DNA of 64,000 bases from Ruegeria arenilitoris (GCF_013035315.1 NZ_WQHP01000008.1:62001-126000); one strand, 5' to 3'; shown: positions 47,012-55,983, counted from the stretch's first letter. Numbers and translations: made by a program. The notes: generated by a model not told the origin, from the sequence alone.

Positions 47012-48418
47012 ATGAGCAAGGACGCAGTTCTTCAGCTGATCCGGGATGAGGACGCCGAGTACGTCGACATCCGCTTTACCGACCCGCGCGGCAAGCTTCA
47101 GCACGTGACCATCATGGCCGATCAGGTTGATGAAGATTTCCTGGAAGAAGGCTTTATGTTCGACGGTTCGTCCATCGCGGGCTGGAAGTCGATCGAAGCG
47201 TCGGACATGAAACTGATGCCCGACACCGACAGCGCCTATATCGATCCGTTCTACGCGGAAAAGACCATCTGCATTCACTGCTCGGTTGTTGAGCCCGACA
47301 CCGGAGAAGCCTATGAGCGTGACCCGCGCGGCACCGCTCAGAAGGCCGAAGCTTACCTGAAAGCATCGGGTATAGGTGACGCAGCATTCTTCGGCCCCGA
47401 AGCTGAATTTTTCCTGTTCGACGATGTCCGTTTTTCGAACAGCATCAACAAGGTATCCTACGAAGTTGATGCAACCGACGCGTCGTGGAACACCGACACC
47501 GAGTACGAGATGGGCAACATGGGCCACCGTCCGGGCGTCAAGGGCGGTTACTTCCCGGTCAACCCGATCGACGAAGCACAAGACCTGCGTTCGGAAATGC
47601 TGTCGACCATGAAGCGTCTGGGCATGAAGGTCGACAAACACCACCACGAGGTTGCATCCTGTCAGCATGAGCTGGGTCTGATCTTTGACAGCCTGACCAA
47701 GCAGGCGGACGAGCTGCAGAAGTACAAGTACGTCATCCACAACGTGGCACACGCCTACGGCAAATCGGCCACCTTCATGCCGAAGCCGATCGCAGGTGAC
47801 AACGGCACCGGCATGCACGTAAACATGTCGATCTGGAAAGACGGCAAGCCTCTGTTCGCAGGTGACAAATACGCTGACCTGTCGGACGAAGCGCTGTACT
47901 TCATCGGCGGTGTTCTGAAGCACGCCAAGACCCTGAACGCCTTCACCAACCCGTCGACCAACAGCTACAAGCGTCTGATCCCGGGCTTTGAAGCACCTGT
48001 TCTGCGCGCCTATTCGGCCCGTAACCGTTCGGGTTGTGTCCGTATTCCGTGGACCGAAAGCCCGAAAGCCAAGCGCGTCGAGGCTCGCTTCCCCGACCCA
48101 GCCGCAAACCCCTACCTGGCGTTTGCCGCACTGCTGATGGCTGGTCTGGACGGCATCAAGAACAAGATCGATCCGGGCGAAGCCATGGACAAGAACCTGT
48201 ACGATCTGCCTGCCGAAGAACTGGCCGACATCCCGACCGTTTGCGGCAGCTTGCGTGAAGCTCTGGAAGCTCTGGCATCCGATCACGACTTCCTGCTGCA
48301 GGGCGACGTGTTCACCAAAGACCAGATCGACGGCTACATCGCACTGAAGATGGAAGAGGTCGAAACCTACGAGCACACGCCGCACCCTGTTGAGTACGGC
48401 ATGTACTACAGCTGCTAA
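47012..48418 (+). CDS. glnA: Glutamine synthetase, type I
   Basis: Main ammonium-assimilating enzyme, dodecameric. The 468-residue protein carries [10 protein letters not shown], the metal-site [13 protein letters not shown], the ATP-site [26 protein letters not shown] and the adenylylation site Tyr397 in [10 protein letters not shown], so it belongs to the regulated GSI-beta class. It is second gene of glnB-glnA, with a strong terminator after it. Confidence 0.98.
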   Translation: MSKDAVLQLIRDEDAEYVDIRFTDPRGKLQHVTIMADQVDEDFLEEGFMFDGSSIAGWKSIEASDMKLMPDTDSAYIDPFYAEKTICIHCSVVEPDTGEAYERDPRGTAQKAEAYLKASGIGDAAFFGPEAEFFLFDDVRFSNSINKVSYEVDATDASWNTDTEYEMGNMGHRPGVKGGYFPVNPIDEAQDLRSEMLSTMKRLGMKVDKHHHEVASCQHELGLIFDSLTKQADELQKYKYVIHNVAHAYGKSATFMPKPIAGDNGTGMHVNMSIWKDGKPLFAGDKYADLSDEALYFIGGVLKHAKTLNAFTNPSTNSYKRLIPGFEAPVLRAYSARNRSGCVRIPWTESPKAKRVEARFPDPAANPYLAFAALLMAGLDGIKNKIDPGEAMDKNLYDLPAEELADIPTVCGSLREALEALASDHDFLLQGDVFTKDQIDGYIALKMEEVETYEHTPHPVEYGMYYSC

Positions 48419-48444
48419 ACAAGAGTTTCCGAAGGATACTCTTT

Positions 48445-48476
48445 AAGGGGCGCCCAGCGGGCGCCCCTTTTCTTTT
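48445..48476 (+). terminator. Terminator after glnA
   Basis: Perfect 11-bp stem AAGGGGCGCCC / GGGCGCCCCTT with a 3-base loop, followed by TTCTTTT. Confidence 0.92.
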
Positions 48477-48550
48477 CCCCGGCCCGCCGCCGCTTGACTG
48501 GCGCGCAATAACGTCAGAGCCTTCGGTGAAACACAACGCGGGAGGGGACG

Positions 48551-48829
48551 ATGCGCCTGATGCTGAAATTCACGATACCGGTCGAAAAGGGTAATCAGGC
48601 CGAAAAAGACGGCACGCTTGGCCCGGCGATTGACGCTTTGGTAAAACAGGTGAATGCCGAAGCTGCCTATTTCGCGCTTGAAAATGGCAAACGCATGGGG
48701 ATCGTCATTTTTGAAGAAACCGATCAGGCCCGTATGCCTTCTATCAACGAACCGCTGTTTGCCGCGCTGAATGCAAGCATCGAAATCCAACCTGTGTTAA
48801 CGTCGGCTGACCTCCAACGCGCATTATAA
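48551..48829 (+). CDS. Small conserved hypothetical protein
   Basis: A 92-residue protein preceded by GGGAGGGG six bases from the ATG, so clearly translated. The pattern (MRLMLKFTIPVEKGNQAEKD, VNAEAAYFALENGKRMGIVI, IEIQPVLTSADLQRAL) suggests a small alpha/beta domain of the ferredoxin-like or ABM-like type. I know no function. It follows glnA behind a terminator and precedes a MltB-type transglycosylase by 31 bases, possibly as an operon. Confidence 0.7.
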   Translation: MRLMLKFTIPVEKGNQAEKDGTLGPAIDALVKQVNAEAAYFALENGKRMGIVIFEETDQARMPSINEPLFAALNASIEIQPVLTSADLQRAL

Positions 48830-48860
48830 ACCGCTTGTAACTGCAAAGATTGAGGACCCC

Positions 48861-49655
48861 ATGCTACGCCCTGCTGTTCTGATTGCACTCTTTCTGGCCT
48901 CGCCGACCCTCGGTACAGCCGCCACCTGTGGCAATACCGGCAGCGGGTTCGAGTCATGGAAAAGCGACTTTGCCAGGCAGGCCAAGCGTGCGGGCGTTAA
49001 AAAGAAGGGGCTGCAGGCTTTGGCGCAGACGCAATATGCCACGCGCACAATTGCAGCCGACAGAAACCAGAAAAGCTTCAAGTACTCACTGGATAAATTC
49101 ATGCGTGTTCGCGGTGCAGATACGATCGTGGCGCAAGGGCGCAAACGAAAGGCGCGCAACCCGCAATTCTATGCGGCGCTTGAACGCCAATACGGAGTTC
49201 CCGCCGGAGTTCTGATCGCCATTCACGGGATGGAAACGGGGTTCGGGAATTTCATGGGCGACAGTCAGGTTGTTTCCGCAATCACAACACTCGCTTATGA
49301 CTGCCGACGGTCCGATTTCTTTATCCCCCACGCGATCGGGGCGCTGAAACTGGTCGATCAAGGCAGCATTACGACCGCCACAAAAGGGGCAAAACATGGC
49401 GAACTTGGGCACACCCAGTTTCTGCCCGGCAACGCGATGAAATACGGCGTTGATGCCACAGGCGATGGTCGCGTCGATTTTTACAATATGACCGATGCAT
49501 TGGCCTCGACCGCCAATTTTCTACGTAAGAAGGGGTGGAAACCGGGACGTGGCTATCAACCGGGTCAGCCAAACTTTGCCGTGATTCAACAGTGGAACGC
49601 GGCCTCGGTTTACCAGCAATCCATCGCAATTATGGCCGCCCGAATCGACGGTTGA
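48861..49655 (+). CDS. MltB-type lytic murein transglycosylase
   Basis: A 264-residue exported enzyme: signal peptide MLRPAVLIALFLASPTLGTAA, then the SLT_2 (MltB) domain with PAGVLIAIHGMETGFGNFMG (catalytic Glu in METGFG), STANFLRKKGWKPG and a late GELGHTQFLPGNAMKYGVDATGDG. It cuts glycan strands in the periplasm. No lipobox is seen, unlike E. coli MltB, and the peptidoglycan-binding domain found at the C-terminus of longer relatives is absent. Confidence 0.9.
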   Translation: MLRPAVLIALFLASPTLGTAATCGNTGSGFESWKSDFARQAKRAGVKKKGLQALAQTQYATRTIAADRNQKSFKYSLDKFMRVRGADTIVAQGRKRKARNPQFYAALERQYGVPAGVLIAIHGMETGFGNFMGDSQVVSAITTLAYDCRRSDFFIPHAIGALKLVDQGSITTATKGAKHGELGHTQFLPGNAMKYGVDATGDGRVDFYNMTDALASTANFLRKKGWKPGRGYQPGQPNFAVIQQWNAASVYQQSIAIMAARIDG

Positions 49656-49853
49656 GGCAGCCCAGACAATCGGGCAATTGCGGCAGATTTCGGCCACATT
49701 GTCGCCACAGACATTAAACGGCCCCTAAAAAGCCTAGGTTTCCATAGCGTAATCAATCCCGGCGATTTCTCATTTTTTTCCATTTTTGCCCAAATCTGTC
49801 CCAGATCGCTTGCTAGATTGTTTCCACGACAGGATGCGACAAAGGACAGCGCA

Positions 49854-50765
49854 GTGACTCCGAAGCACAGCTATCACGGTGGTCTGCAATTCAGCGGTAA
49901 GGCCGAAGACGCCATTGAGCGGTTCAGCGAAATCGTTGCCAAGACCCTTGAGGACTACGGTCACCTGATCGAGCGCAAAACCCTTTTGAACAGCACCGAA
50001 GCCAGCATCGTTTCCAGTCAGTATCTGGTACGCTTGACCTTGGACACTCGCGTTGTGGATACCGAAGACCGGTACGAACGCCTTAACCGCGCGGCCGGCC
50101 TGAAGACGATCCCAAAGCCGGTCGTGACGCTTCCGAAGAACCGACTGACAATCACCGTAACTCCGGTATCCCCCATACTGGATGACAGCGAAGTCTCTGA
50201 ACTGATGCTGGTGGTGATCCTCTACCGAATGGTCGACGTTTGTGCGACGCAGCGCGTTGAATGGCTGTCGCCCAACACCGTTTTGACCATTGAACAATTC
50301 ATGAGCGCGTTTGACTCTTTGACCCCCAGCAAGCCGCGCAACAGAAAGCAGATTTTCGAGGCAGTGACAGGCCCGTTTGCCGGGCTGGACGTTACTGACG
50401 CAGAAGACCTGGATGAGCCAGAAAAACAGGCGCTGAAACCAGTAGCCCGGCCGATCCAGCTGTCGGATGAGCAGTTGCTCAGCATCGCTTTTCGGACAGA
50501 ACCTATCGAGCAGAATACCGATCGGGACGACACGCCCCCCCTCGACCATGAGCGACCCAGTGACATTCTCCGGCTATCCAGCTGGGGATTGACGGGTGCC
50601 GTGGCAAGCGTGTCGGTCCCGATTGCGGTCTCGTTGGCCGCTGTAAACCTGATCAAGGGCGAGGACTTTCGCCTGAATACTCAGGTGCTGGCGTATACGG
50701 TCGCGATCTCCGCTCTCAGCACAAGCGGAGCACTCGCGGGCGTCGCCGGCGCTCTGGGCCTCTAG
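49854..50765 (+). CDS. Unknown protein with C-terminal membrane segments
   Basis: A 303-residue protein that I cannot assign. Residues about 1-205 are soluble, with charged helical and beta segments (FSGKAEDAIERFSEIVAKTL, KPVVTLPKNRLTITVTPVSP). Residues about 206-235 are acidic. The C-terminal 65 residues hold two hydrophobic helices (SSWGLTGAVASVSVPIAVSL and TVAISALSTSGALAGVAGAL), so it is tail-anchored with the bulk in the cytoplasm. The GTG at 49854 with AAAGGA seven bases before is preferred over a TTG at 49818. A terminator follows. Confidence 0.65.
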   Translation: MTPKHSYHGGLQFSGKAEDAIERFSEIVAKTLEDYGHLIERKTLLNSTEASIVSSQYLVRLTLDTRVVDTEDRYERLNRAAGLKTIPKPVVTLPKNRLTITVTPVSPILDDSEVSELMLVVILYRMVDVCATQRVEWLSPNTVLTIEQFMSAFDSLTPSKPRNRKQIFEAVTGPFAGLDVTDAEDLDEPEKQALKPVARPIQLSDEQLLSIAFRTEPIEQNTDRDDTPPLDHERPSDILRLSSWGLTGAVASVSVPIAVSLAAVNLIKGEDFRLNTQVLAYTVAISALSTSGALAGVAGALGL

Positions 50766-50793
50766 CCCAGTTATCAATGACCCTCCTTGGAGG

Positions 50794-50815
50794 CCCCGCC
50801 ATCAGGCGGGGTTTT
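50794..50815 (+). terminator. Terminator after unknown membrane gene
   Basis: Stem CCCCGCC / GGCGGGG with loop ATCA, followed by TTTT. The loop contains the stop codon of the convergent DUF3445 gene, so the two genes share this element. Confidence 0.8.
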
Positions 50816-51545
50816 CCATTTGGGCCACCCGCTCTGCTGAAAGCACATAGGTATGAATGGAAAACACAACCGCCTGCGTTTGCGGCAGGCGCAGCAATGT
50901 CTGACGCTCACTACGCAAATACTTCGCTGAACTGGCGGTCTGCGGGTCGCGACGTTCATTTGCGCTACGCGGCTGATGCAGCTCAGCATCCTCGTACCAA
51001 AGCGCGTTGAAGCGCCACAAAGGGCGCCCCGGTTGTATCCCGTCAAACAGCCGCTGAACGCGTCGGGCAATGTTCTCGTCATAGCTGTCCACGGGGATAT
51101 GAATGTCGATCAGAGGCCGCATGAATTTTTCGGACAAGGTCCAACTGGCGGGAAAGCAAAGGATCGCCCCTGTAAGCACATGTTCGTCGCCATGTTTTTG
51201 GAGGATGCAGAAGTCTTCTTGCACGAGCCGACAGAGCGTCTCCAAAGGGCGATCGCGGTCCACCTGCACGCTCTGCCCGTCCGGGCGCGTCACGTGATCC
51301 GTGCTGTCTGGATAGACTTGGGCAAGGACCAGATCCAACAGCTCTTGCGCAGCGGGAACGGCAGCGGGATCCTGCGCCAGTACATCCGAACGTCGGTTTG
51401 ACAAAAGCCGGTCGCGGTGTTGCATCTGTGCGGCGAACGCGTCGTCGCAGTGTAACCAGCTGTCCATGCTGGCTGGCTGAATGCCGGGCAAGGGACGCTG
51501 TTCCAATGGGTTAAACGGGATCGTGGTCTGTAGAATGCAGGTCAT
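50802..51545 (-). CDS. DUF3445 haem-dependent oxidative N-demethylase family protein
   Basis: A 247-residue protein of the DUF3445 family, now linked to haem-dependent oxidative N-demethylases of dimethylamine-type substrates. Characteristic parts are IQPASMDSWLHCDDAFAAQM, RLVQEDFCILQKHGDEHVLTGAILCFPASWTLSEKFMRPLIDIHIPVDSYDENIARRVQRLFD, and LRSERQTLLRLPQTQAVVFSIHTYV. The first His/Cys and HxPV region probably surround the haem. Other demethylase subunits (ferredoxin, reductase) are not adjacent. It is divergent from dddP, with 120 bases between. Confidence 0.82.
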   Translation of the reverse strand: MTCILQTTIPFNPLEQRPLPGIQPASMDSWLHCDDAFAAQMQHRDRLLSNRRSDVLAQDPAAVPAAQELLDLVLAQVYPDSTDHVTRPDGQSVQVDRDRPLETLCRLVQEDFCILQKHGDEHVLTGAILCFPASWTLSEKFMRPLIDIHIPVDSYDENIARRVQRLFDGIQPGRPLWRFNALWYEDAELHQPRSANERRDPQTASSAKYLRSERQTLLRLPQTQAVVFSIHTYVLSAERVAQMENPA

Positions 51546-51665
51546 GAAGATGACCTATCATCAGAAATCCGGCCTGTCGGTCAAAAAGCGACGATCGCGC
51601 GGTCGCAATTTTTCAAGACGGCGCTCGATTGATTCTCCACGCTGAGTACAGGCAGGGAGGCCGCC

Positions 51666-53009
51666 ATGAATCAGCATTACCGTGACACTCGCAAAATTGA
51701 CCCAACCAAGGGCGCAACCCTTGGCGACGGCACCCCGAACGAAAATGATCGGATCGAGATCGGCCCGACCCAGCTGGCGTTTTCCGAATGGGAGCAGGCC
51801 GGGCTTGCCCTGCCCGATCTGGCGCGCATGCGTGAATACCGCTGGAAACGGCTGACCCAGGCCATCGTGGATCGCGGCTATGGGGGGTTGCTGGTCTTTG
51901 ACCCGCTCAACATCCGGTACGCGACGGACAGCACCAACATGCAGCTGTGGAACACGCATAACCCGTTCCGCGCGGTTTTGTTATGCGCCGACGGGTACAT
52001 GGTGATCTGGGACTACAAGAACTCTCCGTTCCTGTCCAAGTTCAACCCCCTGGTGCGCGAGCAACGCTCAGGCGCGGATCTGTTCTATTTTGATCGCGGC
52101 GACAAAGTGGACGTGGCCGCCGATGTATTCTCGAACGAGGTGCGCGTTCTGATCGAAGAACACGGCGGCGGCAACAAGCGTCTGGCTGTCGACAAGATCA
52201 TGCTGCACGGCCTGCGATCGCTTGAGGCGCAGGGTTTCGAGATCATGGAGGGTGAAGAGCTCACCGAAAAGACCCGTGCCATCAAAGGTCCGGATGAAAT
52301 CCTTGCCATGCGCTGCGCCAACCACGCCTGCGAGACCGCCGTTGCCGAGATGGAGAAATTCGCCCGCGCCAACGTGGGTGACGGCAAGACCTCGGAAGAT
52401 GACATCTGGGCTGTCCTGCACGCCGAAAACATCCGTCGCGGCGGTGAGTGGATCGAAACCCGCCTGCTGGCTTCGGGTCAGCGCACCAATCCTTGGTTCC
52501 AGGAATGCGGGCCTCGGATCACGCAGAAAAATGAGATCATCGCCTTCGACACCGACCTGATCGGGTCCTACGGCATCTGCATTGATATCTCTCGGACGTG
52601 GTGGATCGGCGACGAAAAGCCCCGTGCGGACATGGTCTACGCGATGCAACACGCGCATGAGCACATCATGACCAATATGGAAATGCTGAAACCCGGCGTG
52701 ATGATCCCCGAGCTGACGGCCAATGCGCATAAACTGGATGACAAATTCCAGGCGCAGAAATACGGCTGCCTCATGCATGGTGTCGGTCTGTGTGACGAGT
52801 GGCCTCTGGTCGCCTATCCGGACAAGGCAGTGGCAGGATCATACGACTATCCGTTGGAACCCGGCATGGTCCTGTGCGTCGAAGCCGCCGTTGGCGAGGT
52901 CGGTGGCGATTTCTCGATTAAGCTGGAAGATCAGGTTCTTATCACCGAAGACGGATATGAGAACCTGACCACCTACCCCTTTGATCCGCAGCTCATGGGG
53001 CTGAGCTAA
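51666..53009 (+). CDS. dddP: Dimethylsulfoniopropionate lyase DddP
   Basis: Cleaves DMSP to acrylate and dimethyl sulfide. The 447-residue protein has the creatinase-like N-domain and the M24 pita-bread C-domain. The metal ligands described for Ruegeria lacuscaerulensis DddP fall at exactly the same positions here: Asp295, Asp297, Asp307, His371, Glu406 and Glu421, and the proposed catalytic Asp377 is present in GVGLCDEWP. This separates it from M24 peptidases. GGGAGG just before the ATG supports the start. It is monocistronic and convergent with a 64-residue membrane protein gene. Confidence 0.97.
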   Translation: MNQHYRDTRKIDPTKGATLGDGTPNENDRIEIGPTQLAFSEWEQAGLALPDLARMREYRWKRLTQAIVDRGYGGLLVFDPLNIRYATDSTNMQLWNTHNPFRAVLLCADGYMVIWDYKNSPFLSKFNPLVREQRSGADLFYFDRGDKVDVAADVFSNEVRVLIEEHGGGNKRLAVDKIMLHGLRSLEAQGFEIMEGEELTEKTRAIKGPDEILAMRCANHACETAVAEMEKFARANVGDGKTSEDDIWAVLHAENIRRGGEWIETRLLASGQRTNPWFQECGPRITQKNEIIAFDTDLIGSYGICIDISRTWWIGDEKPRADMVYAMQHAHEHIMTNMEMLKPGVMIPELTANAHKLDDKFQAQKYGCLMHGVGLCDEWPLVAYPDKAVAGSYDYPLEPGMVLCVEAAVGEVGGDFSIKLEDQVLITEDGYENLTTYPFDPQLMGLS

Positions 53010-53013
53010 CGTC

Positions 53014-53208
53014 TCAGTTGGGCCAATGCGACCGCCGGACATTGCCGTGCCAGTCCTCGGACACGGGCGCGGCAATTTCCGTTGTGCCCGACGAAGCGAG
53101 CGGCCAGTTCTGACCAATCGAAAACCCGATCACTCCGGTCAGCGCGATCGCGATCAAAACGTCCGGACGCAGCATCACGCCCCTGGGTTCAGATACGGTA
53201 TGTGCCAT
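53014..53208 (-). CDS. Small single-pass membrane protein
   Basis: A 64-residue protein with one hydrophobic segment (about 17-32, DVLIAIALTGVIGFSIGQ) and a polar C-terminus, probably in the periplasm. AGGAGG six bases before the ATG is an excellent ribosome site, so the gene is likely real. The stop lies four bases from the dddP stop. I know no family or function. The 232 bases before it (53209-53440) are AT-rich and hold its promoter and that of the divergent hydrolase-OsmC gene. Confidence 0.6.
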   Translation of the reverse strand: MAHTVSEPRGVMLRPDVLIAIALTGVIGFSIGQNWPLASSGTTEIAAPVSEDWHGNVRRSHWPN

Positions 53209-53440
53209 GTGAGCCTCCTGAGCTGAATAAGTGCCATGACCGCAACATGGGGGCGTTCTAAAAATAAGTGAAACGAATATTTATTTGACTAAACATCACA
53301 AATATTGATTTATTGAACTCACACTTTCACACGCAAACCTGTATCCAATCCTCACCTTCCCGTGACGCGTCTTACAATGGGGTTGAGAGCCCATACGGAT
53401 GCACTCAGTATTAGGGCATCCCGCCAAGTAAGGAACCGCC

Positions 53441-54655
53441 ATGCCCACCGAACGCATTACCTTTGCCGGTCACGACGGCAACCAACTGGCCGCGCGCCTG
53501 GATTTACCGGATGGGCCGGTTCTGGCGACGGCTTTGTTTGCACACTGCTTCACCTGTTCCAAAGACATCCCAGCCGCACGCCGGATTGCCGCGCGGCTGG
53601 CCGCTATGGGCATTGCTGTGCTGCGGTTCGATTTCACCGGGTTGGGGCATTCCGGTGGCGAGTTTGCCAACACCACCTTCACCTCGAACGTCGAAGACCT
53701 GATCGCGGCAGCGCAGTATCTCGCGGGCCGCAATATGGCCCCTGCTCTCTTGATCGGTCATTCGCTGGGTGGCGCTGCGGTGCTGCGCGCCCGTGCCGGG
53801 ATTCCCAGCGTCAACGCCGTTGTGACCTTGGGCGCGCCCGCCGATCCCGGCCACGTGTCCCATCACTTTGAAGGCGCGCTGCCGGAAATTGAACAGGCGG
53901 GCTCCGCCGAAGTCATGTTGGGCGGGCGTCCGTTCCGCATTGGCAAAGCGTTCGTCGACGATATTTCCGAGACGGCCCTGCTCCCGGCGATTGCGGAACT
54001 GAAGGCCGCCTTGCTGATCCTGCACGCTCCGCGGGATGAGACTGTAAGCATCGAGAACGCCAGCACAATTTTCCTGGCGGCCAAACACCCCAAAAGCTTT
54101 GTGACGCTTGATGACGCCGATCACCTGATCACTCGCGCCTCAGATGCTGAATACGCGGCGGATGTGATTGCGGCCTGGGTAAAGCGCTATGTCAGGCTCT
54201 GCCCGCCCGCCCCACCGCCGGGCGCACCAGAGGGCGTTGTGCGCGTAACCGAAGCGGATCCCGAAGGCTTTCTGCAAGACATTCAGTCCGGCCCACGGCA
54301 CCATGCAGTCGCGGACGAGCCCGCGTCCTACGGCGGCACCGACCGGGGCATGTCGCCTTACGGTTTCGTGTCTTCAGGTTTAGGAGCCTGTACGTCGATG
54401 ACAATCCGCATGTACGCGCGGCGCAAACGCTGGCCCCTTAAGGGCATCACAGTCGATGTATGCCACAACAAAGTCCACGCGCAGGACGCCGGACTTGCTG
54501 GCGAAGGCAAGGTTGATCAGTTCCGTCGCAAAATCCGTCTTGAAGGCGCGCTGACCTCGGATCAGCGCGCGCGACTGCTGGAAATCGCGGACAAATGCCC
54601 GGTGCATAGAACACTGGAAGGGTCAGCCCAGATTACGACCGAGCTGCTGGACTGA
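53441..54655 (+). CDS. Alpha/beta hydrolase - OsmC fusion protein
   Basis: A 404-residue two-domain protein. Residues about 1-245 are an alpha/beta hydrolase with nucleophile Ser in LIGHSLGGAAVL, acid near HAPRDETVS and His in DDADHLITR. Residues about 260-404 are an OsmC/Ohr-like peroxidase domain with the two cysteines in LGACTSMTIRMYARRKRWPL and DKCPVHRTLEG. This fusion recurs in proteobacteria; the reaction is unproven, perhaps hydrolysis and reduction of peroxidised esters. Monocistronic. Confidence 0.93.
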   Translation: MPTERITFAGHDGNQLAARLDLPDGPVLATALFAHCFTCSKDIPAARRIAARLAAMGIAVLRFDFTGLGHSGGEFANTTFTSNVEDLIAAAQYLAGRNMAPALLIGHSLGGAAVLRARAGIPSVNAVVTLGAPADPGHVSHHFEGALPEIEQAGSAEVMLGGRPFRIGKAFVDDISETALLPAIAELKAALLILHAPRDETVSIENASTIFLAAKHPKSFVTLDDADHLITRASDAEYAADVIAAWVKRYVRLCPPAPPPGAPEGVVRVTEADPEGFLQDIQSGPRHHAVADEPASYGGTDRGMSPYGFVSSGLGACTSMTIRMYARRKRWPLKGITVDVCHNKVHAQDAGLAGEGKVDQFRRKIRLEGALTSDQRARLLEIADKCPVHRTLEGSAQITTELLD

Positions 54656-54664
54656 CCCGATGCC

Positions 54665-55015
54665 TCAGCGTCGCCCCGCGGGACGGTGGATCGGCGGTCT
54701 CGCCGCCGGAGGCCGTGCAACAGGCGGTCGGGGCCGGTTCGGCGGCCGCGAGATCGGCGGTCTGTTGGGCGGTTTCGCAATGGGCGGAACGGGGCGCGCC
54801 GGGGGACGACCGTCGGGCGGCCGGGGACGATCCGGGCGGTCGATATCAATATCCACATTGACGTCGTGATAGTAGTCGTTCCACAGCATCGAGTCATAGA
54901 ATGGGTCATACCCGTACCCCACTCCGACGGTCACGCCATCACAAGCCGAAAGTGTCAGGCTGGCCGCCCCAAGTCCAAGGGCAAGGGTTGCGCGTTTGAT
55001 CAGATTGCGAGTCAT
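54665..55015 (-). CDS. Proline-rich lipoprotein
   Basis: A 116-residue predicted lipoprotein: signal peptide with lipobox LSAC (MTRNLIKRATLALGLGAASL), a short region with Asp- and Tyr-rich GVGYGYDPFYDSMLWNDYYH and DVNVDIDIDRPD, then a Pro/Arg tail of irregular RPP repeats (about 70-116). The tail is extended and basic, perhaps contacting peptidoglycan or lipopolysaccharide, which is inference. The start at 55015 is chosen by the signal peptide. It is third of three small exported-protein genes on this strand. Confidence 0.7.
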   Translation of the reverse strand: MTRNLIKRATLALGLGAASLTLSACDGVTVGVGYGYDPFYDSMLWNDYYHDVNVDIDIDRPDRPRPPDGRPPARPVPPIAKPPNRPPISRPPNRPRPPVARPPAARPPIHRPAGRR

Positions 55016-55025
55016 TTGCGCCTCC

Positions 55026-55583
55026 TCACTGTAGGGACCGGAACGACGCAAATACGGCGTTCAGGTCGTCCACATAAGCCGGATCGGCCCCGTCTCGCAG
55101 GATCGCGACGGCAACAGCCACCCGGCCGTTTGGCAGGTCAATTACAGTCGCGGTGAAGTTCACGCCTCGCCTTTCCCGCGTGCCTGAACCCCGGATCACA
55201 CGCGCAGGCAAACCGCCAATCCGCGTCGTGCTGGTCCCGGTCACTGTTGGGTCTTTGACCAGAAACTTGTCGATGTCCTGCAGATACCGAAGGCCATCGT
55301 CGATCGAGGCCACACCAACCGGCGAAACAAAGCCCATCCAGACGCTATCGTCCGTGACGGGCCGCAGCCCCATCACGCGTGCGACCGCGCGGGGATCGGC
55401 CAGTTCAGTGTCCTCAATCTCGCGCGAGCCACCTGTGCGCAGCGCCCAGAAATCTGGAACCGAAAAGCTGAACAGTGCGCGCCCATTGTCAGTATAGGTG
55501 ACCGGAGTATCCGCCGACGCCGGGCCTCCTCCCGTCCAAAACGCGGCGAAAATTGCCAGCGCCGAGATGAATTGTATCCGCAT
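55026..55583 (-). CDS. Exported protein, unknown function
   Basis: A 185-residue protein with a signal peptide (MRIQFISALAIFAAFWTGGGPASA) and a compact beta-rich body (YTDNGRALFSFSVPDFWALR, GLRYLQDIDKFLVKDPTVTG, LPARVIRGSGTRERRGVNFT, VDDLNAVFASFRSL). The pattern resembles small PsbP/Mog1-like secreted proteins, but I cannot name a family with confidence. No clear ribosome site precedes the ATG; a perfect inverted repeat sits just before it (55592-55619). The lipoprotein gene follows after 10 bases. Confidence 0.68.
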   Translation of the reverse strand: MRIQFISALAIFAAFWTGGGPASADTPVTYTDNGRALFSFSVPDFWALRTGGSREIEDTELADPRAVARVMGLRPVTDDSVWMGFVSPVGVASIDDGLRYLQDIDKFLVKDPTVTGTSTTRIGGLPARVIRGSGTRERRGVNFTATVIDLPNGRVAVAVAILRDGADPAYVDDLNAVFASFRSLQ

Positions 55584-55591
55584 ATTGAAAT

Positions 55592-55619
55592 AACCTGATT
55601 ACATGATCGCAATCAGGTT
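55592..55619. promoter_or_regulatory. Inverted repeat before exported-protein gene
   Basis: Perfect 9-bp arms AACCTGATT / AATCAGGTT with a 10-base spacer, ending nine bases before the start codon at 55583. It could be an operator or a hairpin that controls translation of a gene lacking an obvious ribosome site. Confidence 0.5.
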
Positions 55620-55650
55620 GACCCGTACGGCATTGACTTGTCCAGTGATT

Positions 55651-55983
55651 TCAGTCCGAGAAAACCCCGTCCGTCGTGCTACCGCTGTCGTCCACGAACC
55701 GGATCACATCGCCGCTTTGTTGCACGTCGTAGCAGGCCCAAAGATCGGATGGCGGCCAGAGCGAGCAATAGCGATCCTCACGCACCGCCCAGCGTCCTGC
55801 ACTGGGGCGACCCGAAAAATACTGCGTCAGCATCGTGTCGTCGAAGGTCTGCCAGATACCCTCACCATAATCGAGTTTCTGCCCGGACAGCGCCGTCAGA
55901 ATCTCATCCCCCGTCAGCGGTCGGAACTCCTCCGCTGTCAGAAAACCGGGCCAAAAGGCCAAAATCAGGGCAAACCGTCTCAT
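55651..55983 (-). CDS. Small exported protein, unknown function
   Basis: A 110-residue protein with a signal peptide (MRRFALILAFWPGFLTA), then EEFRPLTGDEILTALSGQKL, a YGEGIWQTFDDTMLTQYFS stretch and RYCSLWPPSDLWACYDVQQS with two cysteines likely paired. I do not know a named function; small secreted proteins with this layout are common in Rhodobacterales. A GTG at 55995 is an alternative start. It is first of three exported-protein genes and divergent from purB. Confidence 0.68.
   Translation of the reverse strand: MRRFALILAFWPGFLTAEEFRPLTGDEILTALSGQKLDYGEGIWQTFDDTMLTQYFSGRPSAGRWAVREDRYCSLWPPSDLWACYDVQQSGDVIRFVDDSGSTTDGVFSD

Noticed and set aside
53280-53320. AT-rich repeated AATATTT motif before the hydrolase-OsmC gene, considered as an operator
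   Set aside because: Arms are only 7 bp of A/T in an AT-rich stretch with a 17-base spacer, likely chance.
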